NCBI GenBank assembly: GCA_963691815.1 | Contig: OY829667.1 | Coordinates: 23,262,587-23,326,586 of the forward strand | DNA: 64,000 bases | Direction: 5' to 3' | Source of the DNA: Echiichthys vipera | Lineage: Eukaryota > Chordata > Actinopteri > Perciformes > Trachinidae | Shown here: positions 37,209 to 48,921 of the stretch, piece after piece | Position numbering within the stretch: position 1 is the stretch's first letter | How the letters are laid out: every line of letters begins with the position of its first letter | Program-made: the position numbers and the translations under genes | The notes under the pieces: generated by a model | What the model saw: only the letters and a program-made list of their open reading frames with translations | Database searches by the model: none | What the model was told of the DNA's origin: nothing

Positions 37209-40200
37209 TCTGTTTTTAGTTGTTTTGTCATGTTCTTGTGGTGTTTTTATTTGTTTTTAGTCGTTTTGTCACCTTTTTGTGGTGCTTTTATCCGTTTTTA
37301 GTCATTTTCATCACGTTTTTGTGGTGTTTTCATCTGTTTTTAGTCGTTCAATTTTGTTTTTGTGGAGTTTTGCGTGTGTTTTTAGTTGTTTTGTCATGTT
37401 TTTGTGGAGCTTTGCGTCTGTTTTTAATCATTTCATCACATTTTCTTGGAATTTTGCTTGTGTTTTTGGTCGTTTCATCACGTTTTTGTGGTGTTTTCAT
37501 CTGTTTTTAGTCGTTTTTGTCACCTTTTTGCGGTGTTTTCATCTATTTTTAGTCATTTTTGTCATGTTTTTGTGTTGTTTTCATCTGTTTCTAATCGTTT
37601 CGTCATGTTTTTGTGGTGTTTTCATCTGTTTTTAGTCGTTTTGTAATGTTTTTGTGGTGTTTTCGTCTGTTTTTTGGACGTTTTTTCGCGTTTTGTGGTG
37701 TTTTCATCTGTTTTTAGTCGTTTCATTATGTTTTTGTGGAGTTTTTGCGTCTGTTTTTAGTCGTTTCATCACGTTTTTGTGGTGTTTTTGTCTGTTTTTA
37801 ATCGTTTTGTCACGTTTTTGTGGTGTTTTCATCCGTTTTTAGTCGTTTCGTCATGTTTCTGTGGAGATTTGCGTCTGTTTTTAGTCTTTTTGTCATGTTC
37901 TTGTGGTGTTTTTGTCCGTTTTTAGTCATTTCATCATGTTTTTGTGGTGTTTTCATCTGTTTTTAGTCGTTACATCATGTTTTTGTGGAGTTTTGCGTCT
38001 GTTTTTAGTTGTTTTGTTATGTTCTTAAAGTGTTTTCGTCTGTTTTTAGTCGTTTAGTCACCTTTTTGTGGAGCTTTCATCCGTTTTTAGTCGTTTTTGT
38101 CACGTTTTTGTCACGTTTTTGTGATTTTTTCATCCGTCTTTAGTCGTTTCATCATGTTTGTGTGGAGTCTTGCGTCAGTTTTTAGTCGTTTTGCATTGTT
38201 TTATGGAGCTTTGGGTCTGTTTTTAGTCGTTTCATAATGTTTTTGTGGAGTTTTCATCTGTTTTTAGTCGTTTCATCACCTTTTTTTCGTGGTGTTTTGA
38301 TCTTTTTTCAGTCGTTTTGTCATGTTTTTGTGGTGTTTTCATCCGTTTTTAGCTGTTTGTCATGTTTTTGTCGTGTTTTCGTCTGGTTTTAGTCGTTCCA
38401 TCACGTTTTTGTGGAGTTTTGTGTGTGTTTTTAGTCGTTTCATCACGTTTTTGTTGAGTTTTGCATCTGTTTTTAGTTGTTTCATCACGGTTTTGTGGCG
38501 TTTTCATCTGTTTTAAGTGGTTTCATCACGTTTTTGTGGTGTTTTCATCTGTTTATTGTTGTTTTATCACGTTTTTGTGGTGTTTTCATCTGTTTCTAGT
38601 ACTTTTTTTCATGTTTTTGTGGTGTTTTCATCTGTTTTAAGTCGTTTCATCATATATGTGGTGTTTTCGTCTGTGGTTAGTAGTTTCATCATGTTTTTGT
38701 GGTGTTTTCGTCTGTTTTTAGTTGTTTTATCATATATTTGTGGTGTTTTGCCTCTGTTTTAAGTCGTTTCATCACATATTTGTGGTGTTTTCGTCGGTTT
38801 TTAGTTGTTTTATCATATATTTGTGGTGTTTTGATCTTTGGTTGGTCGTTTTGTCACGTTTTTGTGGTGTTTTCATCCATTTTTAGTCTTTTTTTCATGT
38901 TTTTGTGGTGTTATCATCAGTTTTTAGTCGTTTCATAATGTTTTTGTGGAGTTTTGTGTCTGTTTTAAGTCGGTTTGTCATGATTTTGTGGAGTTTTGGT
39001 CTGTTTTTAGTCGTTTTGTCAGGTTTTTTGGTGTTTTCATCTGTTTTTAGTTGTTTCATCACATTTTAGTGGAGTTTTGCGTCTGTTTTTAGTCGTTTTG
39101 CATTGTTTTATGGAGCTTTGCGTCTGTTTTTAGTCGTTTTGTCATGTTTTTGTAGTGTTTTCATCTGTTTTTAGTCGTTTTGTCATGTTTTTGTGGGTTT
39201 TTAGTCTGTTTTTAGTCGTTTCATCAAGTTTTTGTGGTGTTTTCATCGGATTTTAATCGTTTCAAAATGTTTTTGTGGAGTTTTGCGTCTTTTTTTAGTC
39301 GTTTTCTCATTTTGTAGTGGTGTTGCCTGTTTTTAATCGTTATGTCACGTTTTCGTGGTGTTTTCATCTGTTTTTAGTCGTTTTGTAATGTTTCTGTTGA
39401 GTTTTGCGTCTGTTTTTAGGTGTTTCATCATGTTTTTGTGGAGTTTTGCGTCTGTTTTTAGTCGTTTCATCAAGTTTTTGTGGATTTTTGCGTCTGTTTT
39501 TGGTCGTTTCATCACGTTTTTGTGGTGTTTACGTCTGTTTTTAGTTGTTTTATCATATTTTTGTGGTGTTTTCATCCGTTTCTAGTCATTTTTGTCATGT
39601 TTTTGTGGTGTTTTCATCTGTTTTAAGTCGTTTCATAACGTATTTGTGGTGTTTTCGTCTGGTTTTAGTCGTTTCATCACGTTTTTGTTGGTGTTTTCGT
39701 CTGTTTTTAGTCGTTTTGTCACGTTTTAGTGGTATTTTAAACAGTTTTTAGTCGTTTTGTCATGTTTCTTCGGAATTTTTCGTCTGTTTTTAGTCGTTTC
39801 ATCACGTTTTTGTGGTGTTTTCATCTGTTTTAAGTCGTTTCATAACATATATGTGGTGTTTTCGTCCGATTTTAGTCGTTTCATCACGTTTTTGTGGTGT
39901 TTTCATCTGTTTTTAGTCATGTTTGTCATGTTTTTGTGGAGTTTTGCGTCTGTTTTTAGTCGTTTTGTCACGTTTTAGTGGTGTTTTCATCTGTTTTTAG
40001 TCGTTTTGTCATATTTCTGTGGAGTTTTACGTCTGTTTTTAGTTGTTTTGTCATGTTGTGGTGTTTTCGTCTGTTTTTGGTCGTTTTGTCACCTTTTTGT
40101 GGTGCTTTCACCCGTTTTTAGTCATTTTGTAATGTTTTTGTGGTGTTTTCGTCTGTTTTTTGGTCGTTTTGTCATGTTCCTTTGGAGTTTTGCGTCTGTT

Positions 40201-42354
40201 TTTAGTCGTTTCATCAAATTTTTGTGGTTTTATCATCTGTTTTTAGTCGTTTTATCACGTTTTTGTGGTGTTTTCATCTGTTTTTAGTCATTTTTGTAAT
40301 GTTTTTGTAATGTTTTCATCCGTTTTAAGTCGTTTTGTAATGTTTTTGTGGTGTTTTCGTCTGTTTTTTGGTCCTTTCATTGCGTTTCGTGGTGTTTTCA
40401 TCTGTTTTTAGTCGTTTCGTCATGTTTCTGTGGAGTTTTGCGTCTGTTTTTAGTCGTTTTGTCATGTCTTTTGGTGTTTTCGTCTTTTTTTAGTCGTTTT
40501 GTCACCTTTTTGTGGTGCTTTCAACCATTTTTAATCGTTTTGTAATGTTTTTGTGGTGTTTTCGTCTGTTTTTTGGTCGTTTCCTCGCGTTTTGTTGTGC
40601 TTTTATCCGTTTTTAGTCGTTTCATAATGTTTTTGTGGAGTTTTGCGTCTGTTTTTAGTCGTTTTGTCACGTTTTAGTGGTGTTTTCATCTGTTTTTAGT
40701 CGTTTTGTCATATTTCTGTGGAGTTTTGCGTCTTTTTTTAGTCGTTTTATCATGTTTTTGTGGTGTTTTCATCTGTTTTTAGTCGTTTCATCATGTTTTT
40801 GTGGTGTTTTTGTGTGTTTTTAGTCGTTTCACCACGTTTTTGTGGTGTTTTCATCTGTTTTTAGTCGTTTCATCATGTTTTTGTGGAGTTTTACGTCTGT
40901 TTTTAGTTGTTTTGTCATCTTGTGATGTTTTCGTCTGTTTATGGTCGTTTTGTCACCTTTTTGTGGTGCTTTCACCCGTTTTTAGTCGTTTTGTAATGTT
41001 TTTGTGGTGTTTTCGTCTGTTTTTTGTTGGTTTCCTCGCGTTTTGTGGTGCTTTCATCCGTTTTTAGTTGTTTCATAATGTTTTTGTGGAGTTTTGCGTC
41101 TTTTTTTAGACGTTTTGTCACGTTTTAGTGGTGTTTTCATCTGTTTTTAGTCGTTTTGTCATATTTCTGTGGAGTTTTGCGTCTGTTTTTAGTCGTTTTA
41201 TCATGTTTTTGTGGTGTTTTCATCTGTTTTTAGTCGTTTCATCATGTTTTTGTGGTGTTTTCATCTATTTTTAGTCATTTCATCATGTTTTTGTGGAGTT
41301 TTGCGTTTGTTTTTAGCTTTTTTGTCATGTTCTTGTGGTGGTTTCGTCTGTTTTTAGTCGTTTTGTCACCTTTTTGTGGTGCTTTTATCCGTTTTTAGTC
41401 GTTTTTGTCACGTTTTTGTGGTGTTTTCATCTGTTTTTAGTCGTTTCATCATATTTTGGTGGAGTTTTGCGTCTGTTTTTAATCGTTTTGTCACGTTTTA
41501 GTGGTGTTTTCATCTGTTTTTAGTCATTTTGTCACGTTTTTGTTGTGTTTTCATCTATTTTAAGTCGGTTCATCACGTTTTTGTGGTGTTTTTGTATGTT
41601 TTTAGTCATTTCATCAAGTTTCGGTCGTGTTTTCCTCTGTTTTTAGTTGTTTTGTCATGTTTTTTGTTTTTTTTTAGAGTTTCATCACGTTTTTCCGGTG
41701 TTTTCATCTGTTTTTAATCGTTTTTGTCATGTTATTGTGGTGTTTTCATCCGTTTTTTGTCGTTTTTTCGTATTTTTGTGGTGTTTTCGTCTGTTTTTAG
41801 TCGTTTCATCACGTTTTTGTGGTGTTTTCATCTGTTTTTAGTCGTTCAATATTGTTTTTGTGGAGTTTTGCGTGTGTTTTTAGTTGTTTTGTCATGTTTT
41901 TGTGGAGCTTTGCATCTGTTTTTAGTCGTTTCATCACATCGTCTGTTTTTTGGTCGTTTCCTCGCGTTTTGTGGTGCTTTCATCCGTTTTTAGTCGTTTC
42001 ATAATGTTTTTGTGGAGTTTTGCGTCTGTTTTTAGTCGTTTTGTCACGTTTTAGTGGTGTTTTCATCTGTTTTTAGTCGTTTTGTCATATTTCTGTGGAG
42101 TTTTGCGTCTGTTTTTAGTCATTTTATCATGTTTTTGCGGTGTTTTCATCTGTTTTTAGTCGTTTCATCATGTTTTTGTGGTGTTTTTGTCTGTTTTTAG
42201 TTTTTTCATCATGTTTTTGCGGTGTTTTCATCTGTTTTTAGTCGTTTCATCATGTTTTTGTGGTGTTTTTGTCTGTTTTTAGTTTTTTCATCACGTTTTT
42301 GTGGTGTTTTCATCTGTTTTTAGTCGTTTCATCATGTTTTTGTGGAGTTTTGCT
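37209..42354 (+). repeat. Higher-order repeat B, copy 2 (5,146 bp)
   Basis: The second complete copy in exact register. Differences from copy 1 include CTTCGG versus CTTCAG (39769 versus 34623), ACATATTT versus ACACATTT (near 38775 versus 33629), TTTTGTAATG versus TTTTATAATG (near 40126 versus 34980), and AGCTTTTTTG versus AGCTGTTTTG (near 41314 versus 36168). Most are transitions or single substitutions. The sequence is satellite throughout. Confidence 0.92.
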
Positions 42355-44756
42355 TCTGTTTTTAGTTGTTTCGTCATGTTCTTGTGGTGTTTTTGTCTGT
42401 TTTTAGTCGTTTTGTCACCTTTTTGTGGTGCTTTTATCCGTTTTTAGTCATTTTCATCACGTTTTTGTGGTGTTTTCATCTGTTTTTAGTCGTTCAATTT
42501 TGTTTTTGTGGAGTTTTGCGTGTGTTTTTAGTTGTTTTGTCATGTTTTTGTGGAGCTTTGCGTCTGTTTTTAATCATTTCATCACATTTTCTTGGAATTT
42601 TGCTTGTGTTTTGGTCGTTTCATCACGTTTTTGTGGTGTTTTCATCTGTTTTTAGTCGTTTTTGTCACCTTTTTGCGGTGTTTTCATCTATTTTTAGTCA
42701 TTTTTGTCATGTTTTTGTGTTGTTTTCATCTGTTTCTAATCGTTTCGTCATGTTTTTGTGGTGTTTTCATCTGTTTTTAGTCGTTTTGTAATGATTTTGT
42801 GGTGTTTTCGTCTGTTTTTTGGACGTTTTTTCGCGTTTTGTGGTGTTTTCATCTGTTTTTAGTCGTTTCATTATGTTTTTGTGGAGTTTTGCGTCTGTTT
42901 TTAGTTGTTTTGTTATGTTCTTAAAGTGTTTTCGTCTGTTTTTAGTCGTTTAGTCACCTTTTTGTGGAGCTTTCATCCGTTTTTAGTCGTTTTTGTCACG
43001 TTTTTGTCACGTTTTTGTGATTTTTTCATCTGTCTTTAGTCGTTTCATCATGTTTGTGTGGAGTCTTGCGTCAGTTTTTAGTTGTTTTGCATTGTTTTTA
43101 TGGAGCTTTGGGTCTGTTTTTAGTCGTTTCATAATGTTTTTGTGGAGTTTTCATCTGTTTTTTAGTCGTTTCATCACCTTTTTTTCGTGGTGTTTTGATC
43201 TTTTTTCAGTCGTTTTGTCATGTTTTTGTGGTGTTTTCATCCGTTTTTAGCTGTTTGTCATGTTTTTGTCGTGTTTTCGTCTGGTTTTAGTCGTTCCATC
43301 ACGTTTTTGTGGAGTTTTGTGTGTGTTTTTAGTCGTTTCATCACGTTTTTGTTGAGTTTTGCATCTGTTTTTAGTTGTTTCATCACGGTTTTGTGGCGTT
43401 TTCATCTGTTTTAAGTGGTTTCATCACGTTTTTGTGGTGTTTTCATCTGTTTATTGTTGTTTTATCACGTTTTTGTGGTGTTTTCATCTGTTTCTAGTAC
43501 TTTTTTTCATGTTTTTGTGGTGTTTTCATCTGTTTTAAGTCGTTTCATCATATATGTGGTGTTTTCGTCTGTGGTTAGTAGTTTCATCACGTTTTTGTGG
43601 TGTTTTCGTCTGTTTTTAGTTGTTTTATCATATATTTGTGGTGTTTTGCCTCTGTTTTAAGTCGTTTCATCACATATTTGTGGTGTTTTTGTCGGTTTTT
43701 AGTTGTTTTATCATATATTTGTGGTGTTTTGATCTTTGGTTGGTCGTTTTGTCACGTTTTTGTGGTGTTTTCATCCATTTTTAGTCTTTTTTTCATGTTT
43801 TTGTGGTGTTATCATCAGTTTTTAGTCGTTTCATAATGTTTTTGTGGAGTTTTGCGTCTGTTTTAAGTCGGTTTGTCATGATTTTGTGGAGTTTTGGTCT
43901 GTTTTTAGTCGTTTTGTCAGGTTTTTTGGTGTTTTCATCTGTTTTTAGTTGTTTCATCACATTTTAGTGGAGTTTTGCGTCTGTTTTTAGTCGTTTTGCA
44001 TTGTTTTATGGAGCTTTGCGTCTGTTTTTAGTCGTTTTGTCATGTTTTTGTGGTGTTTTCATCCGTTTTTAGTCGTTTTGTCATGTTTTTGTGGGTTTTT
44101 CGTCTGTTTTTAGTCGTTTAATCAAGTTTTTGTGGTGTTTTCATCTGATTTTAATCGTTTCAAAATGTTTTTGTGGAGTTTTGCGTCTTTTTTTAGTCGT
44201 TTTCTCATTTTTTAGTGGTGTTGCCTGGTTTTAATCGTTATGTCACGTTTTAGTGGTGTTTTCATCTGTTTTTAGTCGTTTTGTAATGTTTCTGTTGAAT
44301 TTTGCGTCTGTTTTTAGGTGTTTCATCATGTTTTTGTGGAGTTTTGCGTCTGTTTTTAGTCGTTTCATCATGTTTTTGTGGATTTTTGCGTCTGTTTTTG
44401 GTCGTTTCATCACGTTTTTGTGGTGTTTACGTCTGTTTTTAGTTGTTTTATCATATTTTTGTGGTGTTTTCATCCGTTTCTAGTCATTTTTGTCATGTTT
44501 TTGTGGTGTTTTCATCTGTTTTAAGTCGTTTCATAACGTATTTGTGGTGTTTTCGTCTGGTTTTAGTCGTTTCATCACGTTTTTGTTGGTGTTTTAAACA
44601 GTTTTTAGTCGTTTTGTCATGTTTCTTCGGAATTTTTCGTCTGTTTTTAGACGTTTCATCACGTTTTTGTGGTGTTTTCATCTGTTTTAAGTCGTTTCAT
44701 AACATATATGTGGTGTTTTCGTCCGATTTTAGTCGTTTCATCACGTTTTTGTGGTG
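42355..44756 (+). repeat. Higher-order repeat B, copy 3 (shortened)
   Basis: The third copy. It is in register until about 42890, where about 248 bp (six monomers) are missing: a GTGGAGTTTTGCG monomer jumps to the GTTATGTTCTTAAAG monomer, so the offset falls from 5,146 to 4,898. A further 41-bp monomer is missing near 44595, where GTTTTTGTTGGTG runs directly into TTTTAAACAG. After about 44757 the order switches to that of 7.86-8.34 kb. Confidence 0.88.
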
Positions 44757-46412
44757 TTTTCATCTGTTTTTAGTCATTTTTGTCATGTTTTTTTGGTGTT
44801 TTAATCTGTTATAAGTCGTTTCATAACGTATTTGCGGTGTCTTGCGTCTGTTTTTAGTCGTTTCATCATGTTTTTGTTGTGTGTTTCGTCTGTTTATAGT
44901 TGTTTTATCACGTTTTTGTGGTGTTTTCATCCGTTTTTAGTCATTTTTGTCACATTTTTGTGGTGTTTTCATCTGTTTTTAGTCGTTTTATCACGTTTTT
45001 GTGGTGTGTTTCGTCTGTTTTTAGTTGTCTTATCATGTTTTGTGGTGTTTTAATCTGTTTTTAGAAGTTCCATCACGTTTTTGCGCAGTTTATATCTGTT
45101 TTTAGTCATTTTTGTCCCGTTTTTGTGGTGTTTTCATTTGTTTTTAGTCGTTTTAACACGTTTTTGTGGTGTGTTTCGTCTGTTTTTAGTTGTCTTATCA
45201 CGTTTTGTGGTGTTTTCATCTGTTTTTAGTCATTTTTGTCATGTGTTTGTGGTGTTTTCATCTGTTTTAAGTCGTTTCATAACATATTTGTGGTGTTTTC
45301 GTCTGTTTTTAGTCGTTTCATCACGTTTTTGTTAGTGTTTTCGTCTGTTTTTAGTCCTTTTGTCACGTTTTAGTGGTATTTTAATCAGTTTATAGTCGTT
45401 TTGTCATGTTTCTGTGGAATTTTGCGTCTGTTTCTAGTCGTTTCATCTTGTTTTTGTGGTGTTTTCGTCTGTTTTTAGTCGTTTTGTCATGTGTTTGTTG
45501 TGTTTTTCATCTGTTTTAAGTCGTTTCATCACATATTTGTGGTGTTTTCATCTGTTTTTAGTCGTTTTATCACGTTTTTTTGGTGTTTTGATATGTTTTT
45601 AGTTGTTTTGTCATTTTTTTTGTGGTGTTTTCATTAGTTTTTAGTCGATTCATCACGTTTTTGTTGAGTTTTGCATCTGTTTTTAGTTGTTTCATCACAT
45701 ATTTGTGGTGTTTTCATATGTTTTTAGTTGTTTTGTCATGTTTTTGTGGTGTTTTCATCTGTTTTTAGTCATTTCATCACGTTTTTGTGGAGTTTTGCGT
45801 CTGTTTATAGTCGTTTTGTTACGTTTTAGTTGTGTTTTCATCTGTTTTTAGTCGTTTTGTCATATTTCAGTGGAGTTTTGCATCTGTTTTTAGTCGTTTT
45901 ATCATGTTTTTGTGGTGTTTTCATCTGTTTTTAGTCGTTTCATCTCGTTTTTGTTGGTGTTTTCATCTGTTTTTAGTTGTTTTATCATATTTTTGTGGTG
46001 TTTTCATCTGTTTTTAGTCGTTTCATCACGTTTTCGTTGAGTTTTGCATATGTTTTAAGTTGTTTCATCACGGTTTTGTGGTGTTTTCATCTGTTTTAAG
46101 TGGTTTCATCACGTTTTTGTGGTGTTTTCATCTGTTTTTAGTTTTTTTGCGGTGTCTTGCGTCTGTTTTTAGTCGTTTTGTCATGTTTTTGTGGAGTTTT
46201 GCGTGTGTTTTCAGTCGTTTCATCATGTTTTTGTGGGGTTTTTTCGTCTGTTTTTAGTCGTTTCATCACGTATTTGTGGTGTTTTCATCTGTTTTTAGTC
46301 GTTTCATAATGTTTTTGTGGAGTTTTGCGTCTGTTTTTAGTCGTTTTGTCAGGTTTTTTTGGTGTGTTCACCTTTTTTTAGTCGTGTCATCATGTTTTTG
46401 TTGTGTTTTCGT
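44757..46412 (+). repeat. Transition block matching 7.86-8.83 kb
   Basis: It matches the left transition block and the first part of sub-block A at offsets of 36,894 bp (44832 versus 7938; 45081 versus 8187) and then 37,185 bp (45832 versus 8647). Shared oddities are TTTAATCTGTTATAAG, GCGCAGTTTATATC and the TTTCAGTGGAG monomer (8683; 45868). About 290 bp extra lies between 45.23 and 45.83 kb, including an AATCAG-type monomer near 45384. Confidence 0.8.
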
Positions 46413-48921
46413 CTGTTTTTAGTCGTTTCATCACGTTTTCTGGTGTTTTCATATGTTTTTAGTCGTTTCATCATGTTTTTGTGGTGTTTTCGTCTGTTTT
46501 TAGTTGTTTTATCATATTTTTGTGGTGTTTTCATCTGTTTTTAGTCGTTTCATCACGTTTTTGTTGAGTTTCGCATCTGTTTTTAGTTGTTTCATCACGG
46601 TTTTTATGGTGTTTTCATCTGTTTTAAGTGGTTTCATCAAGTTTTTGTGGTGTTTTCATCTGTTTTTAGTTTTTTTTGCAGTGTCTTGCGTCTGTTTTTA
46701 ATCGTTTTTGTCATGTTTTTGTGGAGTTTTGCGTGTGTTTTTAGTCGTTTCATCACGTTTTTGTTGAGTTTTGCATATGTTTTTAGTTGTTTCATCACGG
46801 TTTTGTGGTGTTTTCATCTGTTTTAAGTGGTTTCATCACGTTTTTGTGGTGTTTTCATCTGTTTTTAGTCGTTTTTGTGGTGTCTTGCGTCTGTTTTTAG
46901 CCGTTTCATCACGTTTTTGTGGTGTGTTTCGTCTGTTTATAGTTGTTTTATTACGTTTTGGTGGTGTTTTCATCTGTTTCTAGTCATTTTTGTCATGTTT
47001 TTGTGGTGTTTTCATCTGTTTTAAGTCGTTTCATCATATTTGTGGTGTTTTCGTCTGTTGTTTGTCGTTTCATCACGTTTTTGTTGGTGTTTTCGTCTGT
47101 TTTTAGTCGTTTTGTCAGGTTTTTGTGCTATTTTAATGAGTTTTTAGTCGTTTTGTCATGTTTCTGTGGAATTTTGCGTCTGTTTTTAGTCGTTGCATCA
47201 CGTTTTTGTGGTGTTTTCGTCTGTTTTTAGTCGTTTTGTCATTTTTTTGGGGTGTTTTTCCTCTGTTTTAAGTCGTTTCATCACATATTTGTGGTGTTTT
47301 CGTCTGTTTTTAGTTGTTTTATCATATTTTTGTGGTGTTTTGATCTTTGGTTGGTCGTTTTGTCACGTTTTTATGGTGCTTTCATCTGTTTTTAGTCGTT
47401 TTTGTCACCTTTTTGTGGTGTTTTCATCTACTTTAGGTAAGTTTTGTCACGTTTTTGTGGTAATTTCATCCATTTTTAGGCTTTTTTTCATGTTTTTGTG
47501 GGGTTTTCGTCTGTTTTTAGTCGTTTCATCACGTATTTGTGGTGTTTTCATCTGTTTTTGGTCGTTTTGTCATGTTTTTCTGGAGTTTTGCGTCTGTTTT
47601 AGTTGTTTTGTCATGTTCTTGTGGTGTTTTCGTCTGTTTTTAGTCGTTTTGTCACATTTTTGTGGTGTTTTCATCTGTTTTAAGTCGGTTCATAACGTTT
47701 TTGTGGTGTTTTCGTCTGTTTTTAGTAATTCCATCACGTTTTTGTGGTGTTTTCGTCTGTTTTAAGTGGTTTCATCACGTTTTTGTGGTGTTTTCATCTG
47801 TTTTTAGTCTTTTTTGCGATGTCTTGCGTCTGTTTTTAGTCGTTTCATCACGTTTTTGTGGTGTGTTTCGTCTGTTTATAGTTGTTTTATCACGTTTCTT
47901 TGGTGTTTTCATCCGTCTTTAGTCATTTTTGTCACGTTTTTGTGGTGTTTTCATCTGTTTTAAGTCGTTTCATGACGTTTTTGTGGTGTTTTTCGACTGT
48001 TTTTAGTTGTCTTATCACGTTTTGTGGTGTTTTCATCTGTTTTTAGTCGTTTTTGTCACCTTTTTGTGGTGTTTTCATCTACTTCAGGTAATTTTTGTCA
48101 CGTTTTTGTGGTAATTTCATCCATTTTTAGGCTTTTTTTCATGTTTTTGTGGGGTTTTCGTCTGTTTTTAGTCGTTTCATCACGTATTTGTGGTGTTTTC
48201 ATCTTTTTTTAGTCGTTACATCATGTTTTTGTGGAGTTTTCATCTGTTTTTAGTCGTTTCATCATATTTTTGTGGTGTTTTGATCTTTTTTCAGTCGTTT
48301 TGTCATGTTATTGTGGTGTTTTCATCCGTTTTTAGCTGTTATTGTGGTGTCTTGCGTCTGTTTTTAGCCGTTTCATCGCGTTTTTGTGGTGTTTTGATCT
48401 TTTTTCAGTCGTTTTGTCATGTTATTGTGGTGTTTTCATCCGTTTTTAGCTGTTATTGTGGTGTCTTGCGTCTGTTTTTAGCCGTTTCATCGCGTTTTTG
48501 TGGTGTGTTTCGTCTGTTTATAGTTGTTATATCACGTTTTTGTGGTGTTTTCATCTGTTTCTAGTCATTTTTGTCATGTTTTTGTGGTGTTTTCATCTGT
48601 TTTAAGTCGTTTCATCATATTTGTGGTGTTTTCGTCTGTTGTTTGTCGTTTCATCACGTTTTTGTTGGTGTTTTCGTCTGTTTTTCGTCGTTTTTTCACG
48701 TTTTAGTGCTATTTTAATCAGTTTTTAGTCGTTTTGTCATGTTTCTGTCGTGTTTTCGTCTGCTTTAAGTCGTTTCATAACGTTTTTGTGGTGTTTTGCG
48801 TCTGTTTTTAGTAGTTTTCTCAGGTTTTTATGGTGTTGCCTGTTATTAATCGTTTTGCCACGCTTTAGTGGGGTTTTCATCTCTTTTTAGTCATTTTGTC
48901 ATGTTTCTGTGGAGTTTTGCG
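46413..48921 (+). repeat. Higher-order repeat C, copy 1 (2,509 bp)
   Basis: A unit repeated directly at 48922-51431. It begins with a TTTCATCACGTTTTCTGG monomer and ends with the short GTTGCCTGTTATTAATCG monomer followed by CACGCTTTAGTGGGG. It includes the AATGAG monomer (about 47134), a TTTTTTGGGGTG monomer (about 47244), a TAGGTAAG/TAGGTAATTT region (47430-48110) and an internal 114-bp duplication. Offsets to copy 2 are 2,510 bp before 47190 and 2,509 bp after it, owing to one indel. Confidence 0.92.
48281..48508 (+). repeat. 114-bp tandem duplication inside repeat C copy 1
   Basis: Two adjacent copies of 114 bp. Each contains GATCTTTTTTCAGTCG, GTCATGTTATTGTGG, TTTTTAGCTGTTATTGTGG and TTTCATCGCG. 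The unit is nine bases shorter than three monomers because of the AGCTGTTATTGTGG deletion monomer. It is a multiple of three, so a reading frame can pass through both copies unchanged. The same pair is present in copy 2, so it predates the 2.5-kb duplication. Confidence 0.88.
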
